A DNA stretch of 64,000 nucleotides from Hordeum vulgare subsp. vulgare (Eukaryota > Streptophyta > Magnoliopsida > Poales > Poaceae). The stretch covers positions 457,004,844 to 457,068,843 of the forward strand of contig NC_058522.1 in the NCBI RefSeq assembly GCF_904849725.1, given 5' to 3'. Within the stretch, counting starts at the first letter, position 1. Each line of letters starts with the position of its first letter. Made by a program: the position numbers and the translations under genes. Below the pieces are notes generated by a model. It worked only from the letters and a program-made list of their open reading frames with translations. It was not told the DNA's origin and ran no database searches. Positions 12,901 to 22,502 of this stretch are shown here, one piece after another.

Positions 12901-13069
12901 GCCCCTACAAAATAGACATCAACAGATAGAAACTAGCATTGGGTGCACTGAGTTAGTAGGTTAGTACAAATATATGTAAAATGATATAAAAGTGTAGCAA
13001 AACATATAACATTGCCACTCAAAAGATCATGGAGCAAGCAAAATTCATAGATACGTTTGGGACGTATCA
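9965..13069 (-). repeat. 5' LTR of the Gypsy element, split by a solo LTR
   Basis: LTR running from 13069 (TGATACGTCCC on the minus strand) to about 9965 (minus-strand end CATCATCA). It is interrupted at 11293-12753. Without the insertion and one duplication copy it is about 1.64 kb. The inner boundary is uncertain by about 10 bp because of a TGATGATG repeat. Confidence 0.8.
11293..12753 (+). repeat. Solo LTR of a second Gypsy family, nested inside the Gypsy LTR
   Basis: 1,461 bp from TGATACGTCTCC to AGAGGCAACA with no internal domain. It is flanked by CGGCC (11288-11292) and CGACC (12754-12758), a 5-bp target duplication with one transition. The same family recurs, inverted, at 29286-30800: both share the GATACGTCTCC-type start and the end motif AACGCAAGCTCAAGAGG. 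A solo LTR is the expected product of recombination between the two LTRs of a full element. Confidence 0.88.
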
Positions 13070-13089
13070 TATGTGAACCGGAAATTCCA

Positions 13090-13393
13090 ACCGACATAGA
13101 AATTCTTGTCGAGAAGTTAAATTTGGTTGGAAAGAAAATAATTACTTGAAAGAAAAATTACAAGGAGTTAAAGAGGAGAAGATGAAATTGGAGTTGAATG
13201 TTGTCGATGTCATCGACGATCACAAGATCAAGATGGATGCAATGCGCTTGAAGATTAGAAAGATTAGAAAATATGCCACTCATACTAAGGCTTGGTATCA
13301 TATGTCGTTGGATCAATTGGTACCTTAGTTGCGGTTATGATCGCATTTGTTGTTGCATTTAAATTTTGTAGTTTCATTGTATGTTTTAATTAG
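13090..13393 (+). pseudogene. CACTA-encoded small coiled-coil protein with C-terminal membrane helix (broken)
   Basis: A short coding region just upstream of the transposase. It has a Lys/Glu-rich helix (LKEKLQGVKEEKMKLELNV at about 13146-13200), a basic stretch (MDAMRLKIRKIRKYATHTKAWY), then, after a one-base frameshift near 13303, a hydrophobic helix (IGTLVAVMIAFVVAFKF) ending at the TAG at 13391. The 5' part is cut by the Gypsy insertion at 13070. I recognise this as a sequence that recurs next to TNP2 in Triticeae CACTA elements. Its function is not known to me; a membrane-anchored product would be unusual for a DNA transposon. Confidence 0.6.
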
Positions 13394-13573
13394 ATGCTCT
13401 AGAGAGCTATATGTTGTCAATAATGAGAACTATGTATGAACGTTATGTATCTATTTTGGTCACTACTATACTTTGGCTTTAATTTGATGATGAATTTCTA
13501 TTAATTTGGTCACTTCTCTATTCATGATGTGATGTAATGATTTATAATACACTTTATTATATAATGCACGCAA

Positions 13574-16500
13574 ATGAACCGACAATGGATGTACGGTGAC
13601 CGACGCACCTCCGAGTATATTAAGGGACTGCATAATTTTCTTGAAGCGGCTGAGGCAAACAAGCAGAATGGTTTTATGCATTGTCCATGTACTGTCTGTG
13701 GGAATACGAAGACTTTCTCCAACTCTAAAACCCTTCACTTCCACCTGCTTGAGAAGGGTTTTATGCCACACTATAATGTTTGGACCAAGCACGGATAAAG
13801 AGGGGTTATGATGGAAGACAAAGAAGAAGAAAAGGATGATGACAACTACCCGCCCCCTGAATACGGTGATGCTGCAATAGGGAAAGCTGAAGATCAAGAG
13901 GAACCGGACGATGTGCCCAATGATGATCTTCGCCGGTTCATTGTTGATGCACAGAGAGAATGCGAAAGTGAAAGGGAGAAGTTGAAGTTCGATCGCATGT
14001 TAGAGGATCACAAAAAATGGTTGTACCCAAATTGCGAAGATGACAACACAAAGCTCGGTACCACACTGGAATTGCTGCAATGGAAGGCAGACAATGGTGT
14101 ATCTGACAAGGGATTTAGTTCGCTACTAAAAATAATAAAGAAGAAGCTTCCAAAGGATAACGAATTTCCGACAGTACGTACGAAGCAAAGAAGATTCTAT
14201 GCCCTCTAGGATTGGAGGTGCAAAAGATACATGCATGCCCTAATGACTGCATCCTCTACCGCGGTGCGTACGAGGATTTGAACGCATGCTCGGTATGTGG
14301 TGCATTGCGGTATAAGATCAAAAGAAATGACGCTGGTGATGTTGAGGGCCAGCGCACCGGGAAGAGGGTTCCTGCCAAGGTGATGTGGTATGATCCTATA
14401 ATACCACGGTTGAAACGTATGTTCAGAAACAAAAAGCATGCCGAGGTGATGCAATTGCACATACAAGACCGTAAGAAAGACGGGAAGTTGAGAGCACCTG
14501 CTGGCGGGTCTTAGTGGAGAAAGATCGAGAGAAAGTGGAGCGACTTTATAGGTGACCCAAGGAACGTATGGTTTGGTTTTAAGTGTAGATGGCGTTAATC
14601 CTTTTGGGGAGCAGAGGAGCAAGCATAGCACATGGCATGTGACTCTATGTATGCATAACCTTCCTCCTTGGTTGTGCATGAATCGGAAGTTCATTATGAT
14701 GCCAGTGCTCATCCAAGACCCTAAGCAACCCGGCAATGACATTGATCTGTACCTAAGGCCATTAGTTGATGAACTTTTGCAGTTATGGAATGGAAGATGT
14801 GTACGTATGTGGGATGAGAACGAATAGGAGGAATTTGAACTACATGCGTTGTTGTTTGTAACCATCAACGATTGGCCTGCTCTCAGTAACCTTTCAGCAC
14901 ATACAAACAAGGGATACCACGCATGCACACACTGTTTAGATGACACCGACAATGTATATTTGGACAAATGCAGGAAGAATGTGTACCTGGGGCATCGTCG
15001 ATTTCTTCCGACCAACCATCAATGTCGAAAGAAAGGAAATCATTTCAAAGGTGAGTCAGATCACCGAAAGAAGCCCGCCCTCCATACTGGTGATCACATA
15101 CTTGATATGGTCAATGATTTACATGTAATCTTTGGAAAGGATCCTCGTGAACTATCTGTTTCGACTGACGATTCAAGACGCGCAGCCATGTGGAAGAAGA
15201 AATCTATATTTTGGGACCTACCCTATTGGAAAGACCTAGAGGTCCGCTCTGCAATCGACATGATGCACGTGACGAAGAATCTTTGCGTGAACCTACTAGG
15301 ATTCTTGGGAGTGTATGGGAAGAAAAAAGATTCCCCGGAGGCACGTGAGGAACATCAACGTGTGCATGAAAAAGATGGCATGCATCCAAAGCAGTATGAA
15401 GGTCCTGCCAGCTATGCTCTTACCAAAGAAGAGAAGAAAATCTTCTTTGAAAGCCTGCTCAGTAGAAGGTGCCGTTTGGATTCTCGTTAAATATAAAGGG
15501 AATAATAAATATGGTAGAGAAAAATTTCCAGAACCTAAAGTCTAATGACTGCCACGTGATTATGATGCAACTGCTTCCGGTTGCATTGAGGGGGCTTCTA
15601 CTGGAAAACGTTTGATTAGCCATAGTGCAGCTATGTGCATTCCTCAATGCAATCTCTCACAAGGTGATCGATCCAAAAATCCTGCCGAGGTTAAGGAGTG
15701 ATTTGGTGCAATGTCTTGTTAGTTAGAGCTGGTGTTCCCACCATCCTTCTTCAATATCATGACGCACGTCCTAGTTCACTAGTCAACGAGATTGTCATTC
15801 TAGGCCCTGTATTTGTACACAATATGTTCCCCTTTGAGAGGTTCATGGGAGTCTTAAAGAAATATGTTCGTAACAGCGGTAGGCCAGAAGGAAGCATCTC
15901 CATGGACCATCGAAAATAGGATGTCATTGGGTTTTGTGTTGACTTCATTCCCGACCTTAAGAAGATGGGTCTCCCTCAATCGCGGTATGAGGGGAGACTG
16001 ACTGGAAAAGGCACGCTAGGAGTGGACTCAATAATATGTATGGACGGGCATTCTTGGTCTCAAGCACACTACACAGTTCTACAGAATTCTACCTTGGTGA
16101 CCTCCTATGCCGATGAACACAAGAATATTCTGCGCTACAAACACCCGGAGCAGTGTGGCGAGTGGATTACATATGAACACATTAGGACTTTCGGCAGTTG
16201 GTTGCAAAAATGTCTCATGGGTGACAACACTATTTCTGATGAGCTCTACTCATTGGCGAGGGAACCATCTTCGACTGTATTGACTTACAAAGGGTGTTAT
16301 ATAAATGGGAATACATTATACACGACCGCCCAAGATCAATAGAGCACCAACAAAAACAACGGTGTCCGCTTTGATGCAGCAACCAAGAGGGGAAAGGACA
16401 CATATTATGGTTACATGGTGGACATATGGGAACTTGACTATGGACATGATTTCAAGGTCCCTTTGTTTCAGTGCAAATGGGTCAATCTGTCAAGGGTATA

Positions 16501-16798
16501 GGTAGACCCACAGTACGGAATGACAACAGTGGATCTGAACAATCTTGGTACACAAACGAACCATTCGTCCTAGCCAATGATGTGGCGCATGTTTTCTATG
16601 TGAAGGACCTGTCTACCAAACCGAGAAAGAGGAAAGATAAGGAAGCGAATACATCATACGATGAGCCAAAGCGCCACATAGTTCTTTCACGAAAAAGAGA
16701 CATCGTGGGATTAGAGGGCAAGACAGACATGTCTAAAGATTATGAAATTTTCATGAAATTCCTCCCTTCAAAGTCAAGGCTGACCCAAGCACCCTATT
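13574..16798 (+). pseudogene. tnp2: CACTA transposase (TNP2 type) pseudogene
   Basis: TNP2-type transposases bind and cut CACTA ends in the nucleus. Domains run in family order: a Transpos_assoc-like N-terminus with paired cysteines (MHCPCTVCGN) at 13574-13798; an acidic linker; a Transposase_21 core at about 14212-15490 with the conserved LSVDGVNPFG and TINDWPALSN segments and the cysteine pairs HACPNDC, ACSVCG and HACTHC; a DUF4218-like region at about 15490-16300; a DUF4216-like region at about 16330-16500; and a basic C-terminus to 16798. It is broken by an in-frame TAA at 13796, a frameshift near 14175, a TAG at 14825 and further lesions after 15480. The start ATG at 13574 opens the first conserved domain. 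Confidence 0.88.
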
Positions 16799-17494
16799 AA
16801 ACGATGAAGATTATCCATGGTTACGGCGCAATAAGCAAAGGACACAAGCGAAGAAAAAGTGAAGACTTTCTCTCCACAACTAGTATGATGATGCCTTTGA
16901 TTTAGAATTTCACTGTAGTTACATGTGAAGAAATGAAATGCCTTTTGTAACAGATGAGTTTTCGTCCGAAAGCCTGATACTTCGAAAGAGATTGTCCGTT
17001 TTGTACAGAATTGCATCCAGTTTTTGCCGTAACCATCTCAACTTTTTAGCACATGCTATGTGGGCGAAATGATGATACCATGCCAACTTTCAACCTTTTT
17101 AGAGTTCATTTGTAGTGCTTTTCAATTTCAGGGTCATTTAGCTCAAAAAAAATGCATGAAAAATACCAAATGAAGTCAGAAAGGGTTGAAAATTTATGAT
17201 GTGGCTTTGAAAGGTGCATTTTTAACACACAAAAATTCTGGAGTTGTAATAAGTTCAAAAAAATGAAATCCCTTTATAACAGATGAGTTTTCGTCCGAAT
17301 GAGTTTTCGTCCGAAACCCTGATACTTCGAAAGAGATTGTCCGTTTTGTACACAAAGTGCATCCAGTTTTTGCCGTAACCATCTCAACTTTTTAGCACAT
17401 GCTATGTGGGTGAAATGATGAGACCATGCCAACTTTCAACCTTTTCAAAGTTCATTTGTAGTGCTTTTCAATTTCAGGGTCATTTAGCTCAAAG
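16799..17494 (+). repeat. Two diverged copies of a 200-bp block downstream of the transposase
   Basis: A block at about 16930-17148 recurs at about 17261-17494, with shared GATGAGTTTTCGTCCGAA, CATCCAGTTTTTGCCG and CAACTTTTTAGCACATGCTA. Copy 2 also has an internal short duplication of GAGTTTTCGTCCGAA. The spacer at 17149-17260 is unrelated. No coding potential is seen. Confidence 0.85.
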
Positions 17495-18175
17495 AATGAA
17501 CTAATAGCAAAAAGAATGAACTAGAAAACTTTTATGAAACTCTAATAGCAAAAAGAATGAAAAAAATAATCAATTAAAATATTCTCTTATGATCAACTAA
17601 AAAAACTATAATATTCTTCAATAGCAAAAAGAATCAACTAAAAAACTTTTATAAACCTCTAATAGCAAAAAGAATCAACTAAAAAGCTTTTATGAACCTC
17701 TAGTATTTTTGAAACTAAAATTATATAAAATTTATGCAACTAAAAAAATCAAAGTATTTTTTGCTCAAAACATTAATAGCAAAAACAATTTTCATAAAGT
17801 GTTTTTTTGTTAGAAACTTTAATATCAAACTAAAATAACAAAATCTGTTTTTGATTAAAACACCCATTTAAAATAACCTAAAAATTACCAAATTGAATAT
17901 AATGATAAAACACACTAATATTAAATAGCAGGAAAAAGAATCACTCAAAAATCTATTTTTAAAGTAAAGTTATTCACAAACTAGTGATTCACACAAATTT
18001 CAAAGAATTCAAATTAGAACTATTCAAATTTGAAAACTAATGGAACTAACAAAAAGTTTATAATTTTTGTGACCTAAAGCAAAAATAATAATCAAAACTG
18101 TAAGTATTGAGCTGTAAGTAGTAACAAAAGAAAAAAAATTAAAGCAAAAAACAAAACAAAAATACTAGAAAAAAT
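17495..18175 (+). repeat. A-rich degenerate tandem array in the CACTA
   Basis: AATAGCAAAAAGAATCAACT and ACTTTTATGAACCTCT units recur irregularly from 17495 to about 17700, then grade into simple A-rich sequence. This is non-coding and usual between the two genes of Caspar-type CACTA elements. Confidence 0.75.
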
Positions 18176-18239
18176 GCCGCCTACTGGGATCCGTTAGTTG
18201 GACCAGGATGCGGGCCCACAGCAGGCCAAGTAGGCCCAC

Positions 18240-18700
18240 TGGCAAAGAGACGCGTTTAGGCTCGTAAGCCTGCGTTAGAGACGTGCTCAAAAGGGGAGGC
18301 ACACGAGCGCTTATAAACAAACATCGGCGTCCATCGGCTAGCGAGGTGGGACTATACGTCCACCCGCGCGACGTCGTGCCACCCGCAACACTTTAGCCCC
18401 AGATTGTGGCTCCAACCAGGACTAATGCTGCCCATTAGTACCAGTTGGTGCCACCAAACGGGACTAAAGGTCATTTTTTAGCAGCCCGAAGCAGAGACCT
18501 TTGGTCCCGGTTGGTGGAACGATCCGAGACCAAAGTGATGCATTGGTCCCGGTTTGTGCCATCAACCGGGACCAAAGGTCCGTGCTTCCCACCCTTTGGG
18601 CTGCTGAAAAATGACCTTTAGTCCCGGTTGGTGCCACCAACCGTGACTAAAGGGCATCATTAGTCCCAGTTGGAGCCACCAACCGGGACTAACGTGCTGG
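18240..18700 (+). repeat. Internal subterminal-type repeat cluster with promoter-like position
   Basis: At least five imperfect palindromes of the type AGTCCCGGTTGGTGCCACC/GGTGGCACCAACCGGGACT lie at about 18437-18472, 18499-18535, 18544-18579, 18617-18652 and 18660-18694. Similar motifs sit in the right subterminal region at 49950-50110, where transposase is expected to bind. Here they are internal, directly upstream of a TATA box. Confidence 0.85.
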
Positions 18701-18701
18701 G

Positions 18702-18708
18702 TATATAA
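18702..18708 (+). promoter_or_regulatory. TATA box of the second CACTA gene
   Basis: TATATAA is followed about 40 bp later by GC-rich, exon-like sequence. The repeat cluster lies immediately upstream. Confidence 0.65.
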
Positions 18709-18738
18709 GCGGGACTTGGGGAAGTTTCCCAAATCCAT

Positions 18739-19003
18739 CTGCAGTTGCCCCCCGACGAAGCCGAGCACATCAACGCCACCAGGCTGCCCGAGCTCGCCGT
18801 CGACACCCTCTGCCCCGTCGACGTCATCAGGCTGGTCCACCTCGTCGTCGGCGTCCTCGCCGATGCCCTCGACGCCGCCCCGACCCGACCCAACGCTGCC
18901 GCCGCCACCCCGACCCGATGCTGCCGCCACCGCCTCCCTAACTCGATGTTGCCGCCGCCCCGACCTGACGTCGTCGCTGCTCTCCTCGTCAGCCCCCCGG
19001 TGA
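18739..19003 (+). pseudogene. First exon of the second CACTA gene (tentative)
   Basis: GC-rich stretch with a continuous frame containing LPELAVDTLCPVDVIRLVHLVVGVLADAL, followed by Pro/Ala-rich sequence. It ends near a GTGAGT donor-like site at about 19000. No ATG is obvious in the preferred frame, so the start is unknown. Position after the TATA box and before a long A/T-rich intron-like stretch supports an exon. I do not assign a function to this part. Confidence 0.45.
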
Positions 19004-19864
19004 GTTTGCATCCCTCACCATCAGCTGTCTCTAGATACAAATTCAAAGTTTCTGGACATGTTCGAACCAGGGTTTTTAGAGGGTTTCCCTTAGGCCTCAA
19101 AATTATTTATGTGGAATTAATAGAGCAATGAATTTGTAGAAACTCCTAGATGGTAATGTTGAGATGTATTTCTAACGTGATGCTTTTCTAATAGTAACCT
19201 CAGCAATCCTCATCTAATTCCTATAGTTGAGATGTATTTCTAACATGATGCTTTCCTAATAGTAACCTGAGCAATTAATAAAAGATATGCTTCTTGTCCT
19301 AAACTGATGCATCTCCTTCCTCTCTGCAAACTGCCTTGACCTTACCAAGCATACAGAACTCACCGCATAACACGGTTAGAGTGGTTTTGCTTGCTGTAGA
19401 GTACTAGCAATACAAAATCAGCTCTTACATATCTACTTTGCATATAAGAGTTATGTTCATAACCGTCCATTTCTTTTTTGTTTCATTTGAAATATAAAGA
19501 GGAAAATAGGACATGGCCAGGATAGTAATGCAAACGGTAATAATAGTTTATATAAAACACTATGGCCAATTTATATATCCATATAGATGACGGATGTGGT
19601 CGCATAAGATTTCATCAATATAGTTTTGTATCAAATAAACTTATTGTGTATTGGACAATCCTTTCGTCATAATATAAACCGACTAATGAAGGTATGAACC
19701 AACCAATAATTTGTTAATGGTCGTAGGGAGTGAAACTATTTTTTATTTTGTAACTACCCAAATGCAACATGCCATGTAATGAACCATTTCTATTTAATGC
19801 CAATCCATGTTTGCTTGGATATTATTGATATTTGCTCCATGTAATTATTTTTCAAGCAAGCAAA
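19004..19864 (+). other. Intron-like A/T-rich sequence of the CACTA
   Basis: No coding frame is recognised. A 45-bp sequence containing TTGAGATGTATTTCTAAC recurs at about 19160 and 19227. Confidence 0.5.
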
Positions 19865-20104
19865 ATGAGCACTCACAACGACATAGAGCTTCTCAATACA
19901 GGGGAACCTCCTAATGATATTAAGAACTTCGTCCAATTCATATGCAGAACACCTGAGAGCCAAAATCCTGCTGCCATATATGAAAATTATTCTGCACAAA
20001 CAAATAGACTTTCAACCTACTTGGATTTTGAACAAATGTCTTGTCAACATAGATTTTGGAAAGGAAGTATAGGGGATTCAATCACGAAGACGGCTGCAGC
20101 TTGA
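19865..20104 (+). CDS. Uncharacterised ORF inside the CACTA, possibly a captured gene fragment
   Basis: An ATG-started frame of 79 codons, acidic near the N-terminus (NDIELLNTGEPPNDIKNF) and polar throughout, ending KTAAA. The composition looks protein-like rather than random A/T-rich sequence. I do not recognise the family. It lies in the intron-like part of the second CACTA gene, and a second short frame follows at 20191-20367. It may be an exon of a captured host gene or a CACTA exon; no splice sites are certain. Confidence 0.35.
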   Translation: MSTHNDIELLNTGEPPNDIKNFVQFICRTPESQNPAAIYENYSAQTNRLSTYLDFEQMSCQHRFWKGSIGDSITKTAAA

Positions 20105-20190
20105 CATGTTGTGTTATTTGCTACATCAAGAAAAAAAGGATTTTTGAATCTCTAATGGGAAAAAAGGATATTTGAATCTCTAATGGAAAT

Positions 20191-20367
20191 ATGTATCAAA
20201 ACTTCTCCTGGAGTGGTCTCACATCAACAATTGAAGAAGATAATACACCCATGAACATTAGCTCTCAGAACATCAACCCCATATATGTCTTTCCACCAAA
20301 TTATAACTCCAATTTTTTGGAGGATCATATAGAAGAACGGAGGGCTTTCTTAATCGGGCTTTGCTAA
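20191..20367 (+). CDS. Uncharacterised 58-codon ORF next to the previous one
   Basis: ATG-started frame reading MYQNFSWSGLTSTIEED at its start and ending with an acidic/basic helix (EERRAFLIGLC). It is preceded by a 27-bp imperfect direct repeat (GGATTTTTGAATCTCTAATG and GGATATTTGAATCTCTAATG). Family unknown. With the 79-codon frame upstream it may derive from one gene. Confidence 0.3.
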   Translation: MYQNFSWSGLTSTIEEDNTPMNISSQNINPIYVFPPNYNSNFLEDHIEERRAFLIGLC

Positions 20368-20601
20368 ACTTCGGATTTGTTCATCATAATTTCACTCTTA
20401 TGGCATGTATGATACCTATTTCACACTAAAATTTTTGCACTTAAATAATTGTAAATGTTTATTAAGTAGTAGGAATTTAAATAGTTGTAGAATTGGTTCT
20501 CGACGTCGACGATGTCTCGCCCGCACCCTTGACGTCGAATCGGTGGCGACCACCTTCTTGAGAGGTGCCAGCATGTCCGGGACTGGGCTCCGTCGGACTG
20601 G

Positions 20602-22443
20602 TGTTGGGGAACGTCGCATGGGAAACAAAAAATTTCCTACGCGCATGAAGACCTATCATGGTGATGTCCACCTACGAGAGGGGATTTCCGATCTACGTAC
20701 CCTTGTAGATCGCACAGCAGGAAGCGTTAAGAAACGAGGTTGATGTAGTGGAACGTCCTCACGTCCCTCGATCCGCCCCGCGAACCGTCCCACGAACCGT
20801 CCCGCGATCCGTCCCATGATCCGCTCCGATCTAGTGCCGAACGGACGACACCTCCGCGTTCAGGACACATACAGCTCGAGGATGATCTCGGCCTTCTTGA
20901 TCCAGAAAGAGATACAGAGAGGTAGATGAGTTCTCCGGCAGCGTGACGGCGCTCCGGAGGTTGGTGGTGATCTTATCTCAGCAGGGCTCCGCCCAAGCTC
21001 CGCAGATACACGATCTAGAGGAAAAACCGTGGAGGTATGTGGTCGGGCTGCCGTGTCAAAGTTGATTCAAATCAGCCCTAATACCTCAGTATATATAGGT
21101 GGGAGGGGAGGGGCCTTGCCTTGAGGCTCAAGGAGCCCCAAGGGGGTCGGCCGAAGGGGGGAGGAGGATTCCTCCTCCAATCCTAGTCCAACTAGGATTG
21201 GAAGGTGGAGTCCTTCCCTTCCTTCCCACTTCCCCTTTTTTTCTCTTTTGATTTTTCTTATCTCTGCGCAGGGGCCTTCTTGGGCTTGCCCACCAGCCCA
21301 TGAAGAGCTGGTGCGGCACCCCTAAGGCCTATGGGCTTCCCCGGGGTGGACTGCCCCCCCCCCCCCCCCCCGGTGAACATCCGTAACTCATTCGTCACTC
21401 CCGGTACATTCCTCGTAATGTTGAAAACTTTCCGGTAATCAAATGAGGTCATCCTATATATCAATCTTCGTCTCCGGACCATTCCGTAAACCCTCGTGAC
21501 GTCCGTTATCTCATCCAGGACTCCGAACAACATTCGGTAACCAATCATATAACTCAAATACACATAAAACAACGCCGAACCTTAAGTGTGCAAACCCTGC
21601 GGGTTCGAGAACTATGTAGACATGACCCGAGGGACTCCTCGGTCAATATCCAATAGCGGGACCTGGATGCCCATATTGGATCCTACATATTCTATGAAGA
21701 TCTTATCGTTTGAACCTCAGTGCCAAGGATTCATATAATCCCGTATGTCATTCCCTTTGTCCTTCGGTATGTTACTTGCCCGAGATTCGATCGTCAGTAT
21801 CCGCATACCTATTTCAATCTCGTTTACCGGCAAGTCTCTTTACTCGTTCCGTAATAAATGATCTCGTGACATACACTAAGTCACATTGCTTGCAAGGCTT
21901 GTGTGTGATGTTGTATTACCAAGTGGGCCTCGAGATACCTCTCCATCACATGGAGTGACAAATCCCATTCTTGATCCATACTAACTCAACGAACACCTTC
22001 AGAGATACCTGTAGAGCATCTTTATAGTCACCCAGTTACGTTGCGACGTTTGATACACACAAAGCATTCCTCTGGTGTCAGTGAGTTATATGATCTCATG
22101 GTCATAGGAACAAATACTTGACACGCAGAAAACAGTAGCAACAAAATGACACGATCAACATGCTACGTCTATTAGTTTGGGTCTAGTCCATCACATGATT
22201 CACCCAATGATGTGATCCCGTTGTCAAGTAACAACACTTGCCTATGGTCAGGAAACCTTGACCATCTTTGATCAGCAAGCTAGTCAACTAGAGGCTTACT
22301 AGGGACAGTGTTTTGTCTATGTATCCACACAAGTATTGTCTTTCCAATCAATACAATTATAGCATGGATAATAAACTATTATCATGAACAAAGAAATATA
22401 ATAATAACTAATTTATTATTTCCTCTAGGGCATATTTCCAACA
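20602..22443 (-). repeat. 3' LTR (left copy) of Copia element 2
   Basis: 1,842 bp, beginning TGTTGGGGAACGTC and ending TTTCCAACA on the plus strand. A run of 18 C lies at 21354-21371, at the same LTR site as the G runs of Copia element 1. A minus-strand TATATATA lies near 21090. Confidence 0.93.
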
Positions 22444-22502
22444 GTATCCCACTTGCACTAGAGTCAATAATCTAGTTCACATCACCATGTGATTTCAACG
22501 AA

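Larger units (their letters stand above)
1..13069 (-). mobile_element. Athila-like Ty3/Gypsy LTR retrotransposon, left end outside the window, interrupted by two nested insertions
   Basis: A minus-strand Gypsy element. Its 5' LTR occupies 9965-13069, a primer-binding site lies at about 9937-9953, the leader is 9870-9964 plus 861-944, and gag runs from 860 leftwards off the window. The plus-strand Copia at 945-9869 sits in the leader and a solo LTR at 11293-12753 sits in its LTR. The LTR opens TGATACGTCCC on the minus strand and its outer end is 13069, next to TATGT (13070-13074), the likely target duplication; the partner copy is outside the window. Gag type and the tRNA-Asp-like primer site suggest the Athila lineage. 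The exact family name is not assigned. Confidence 0.85.
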
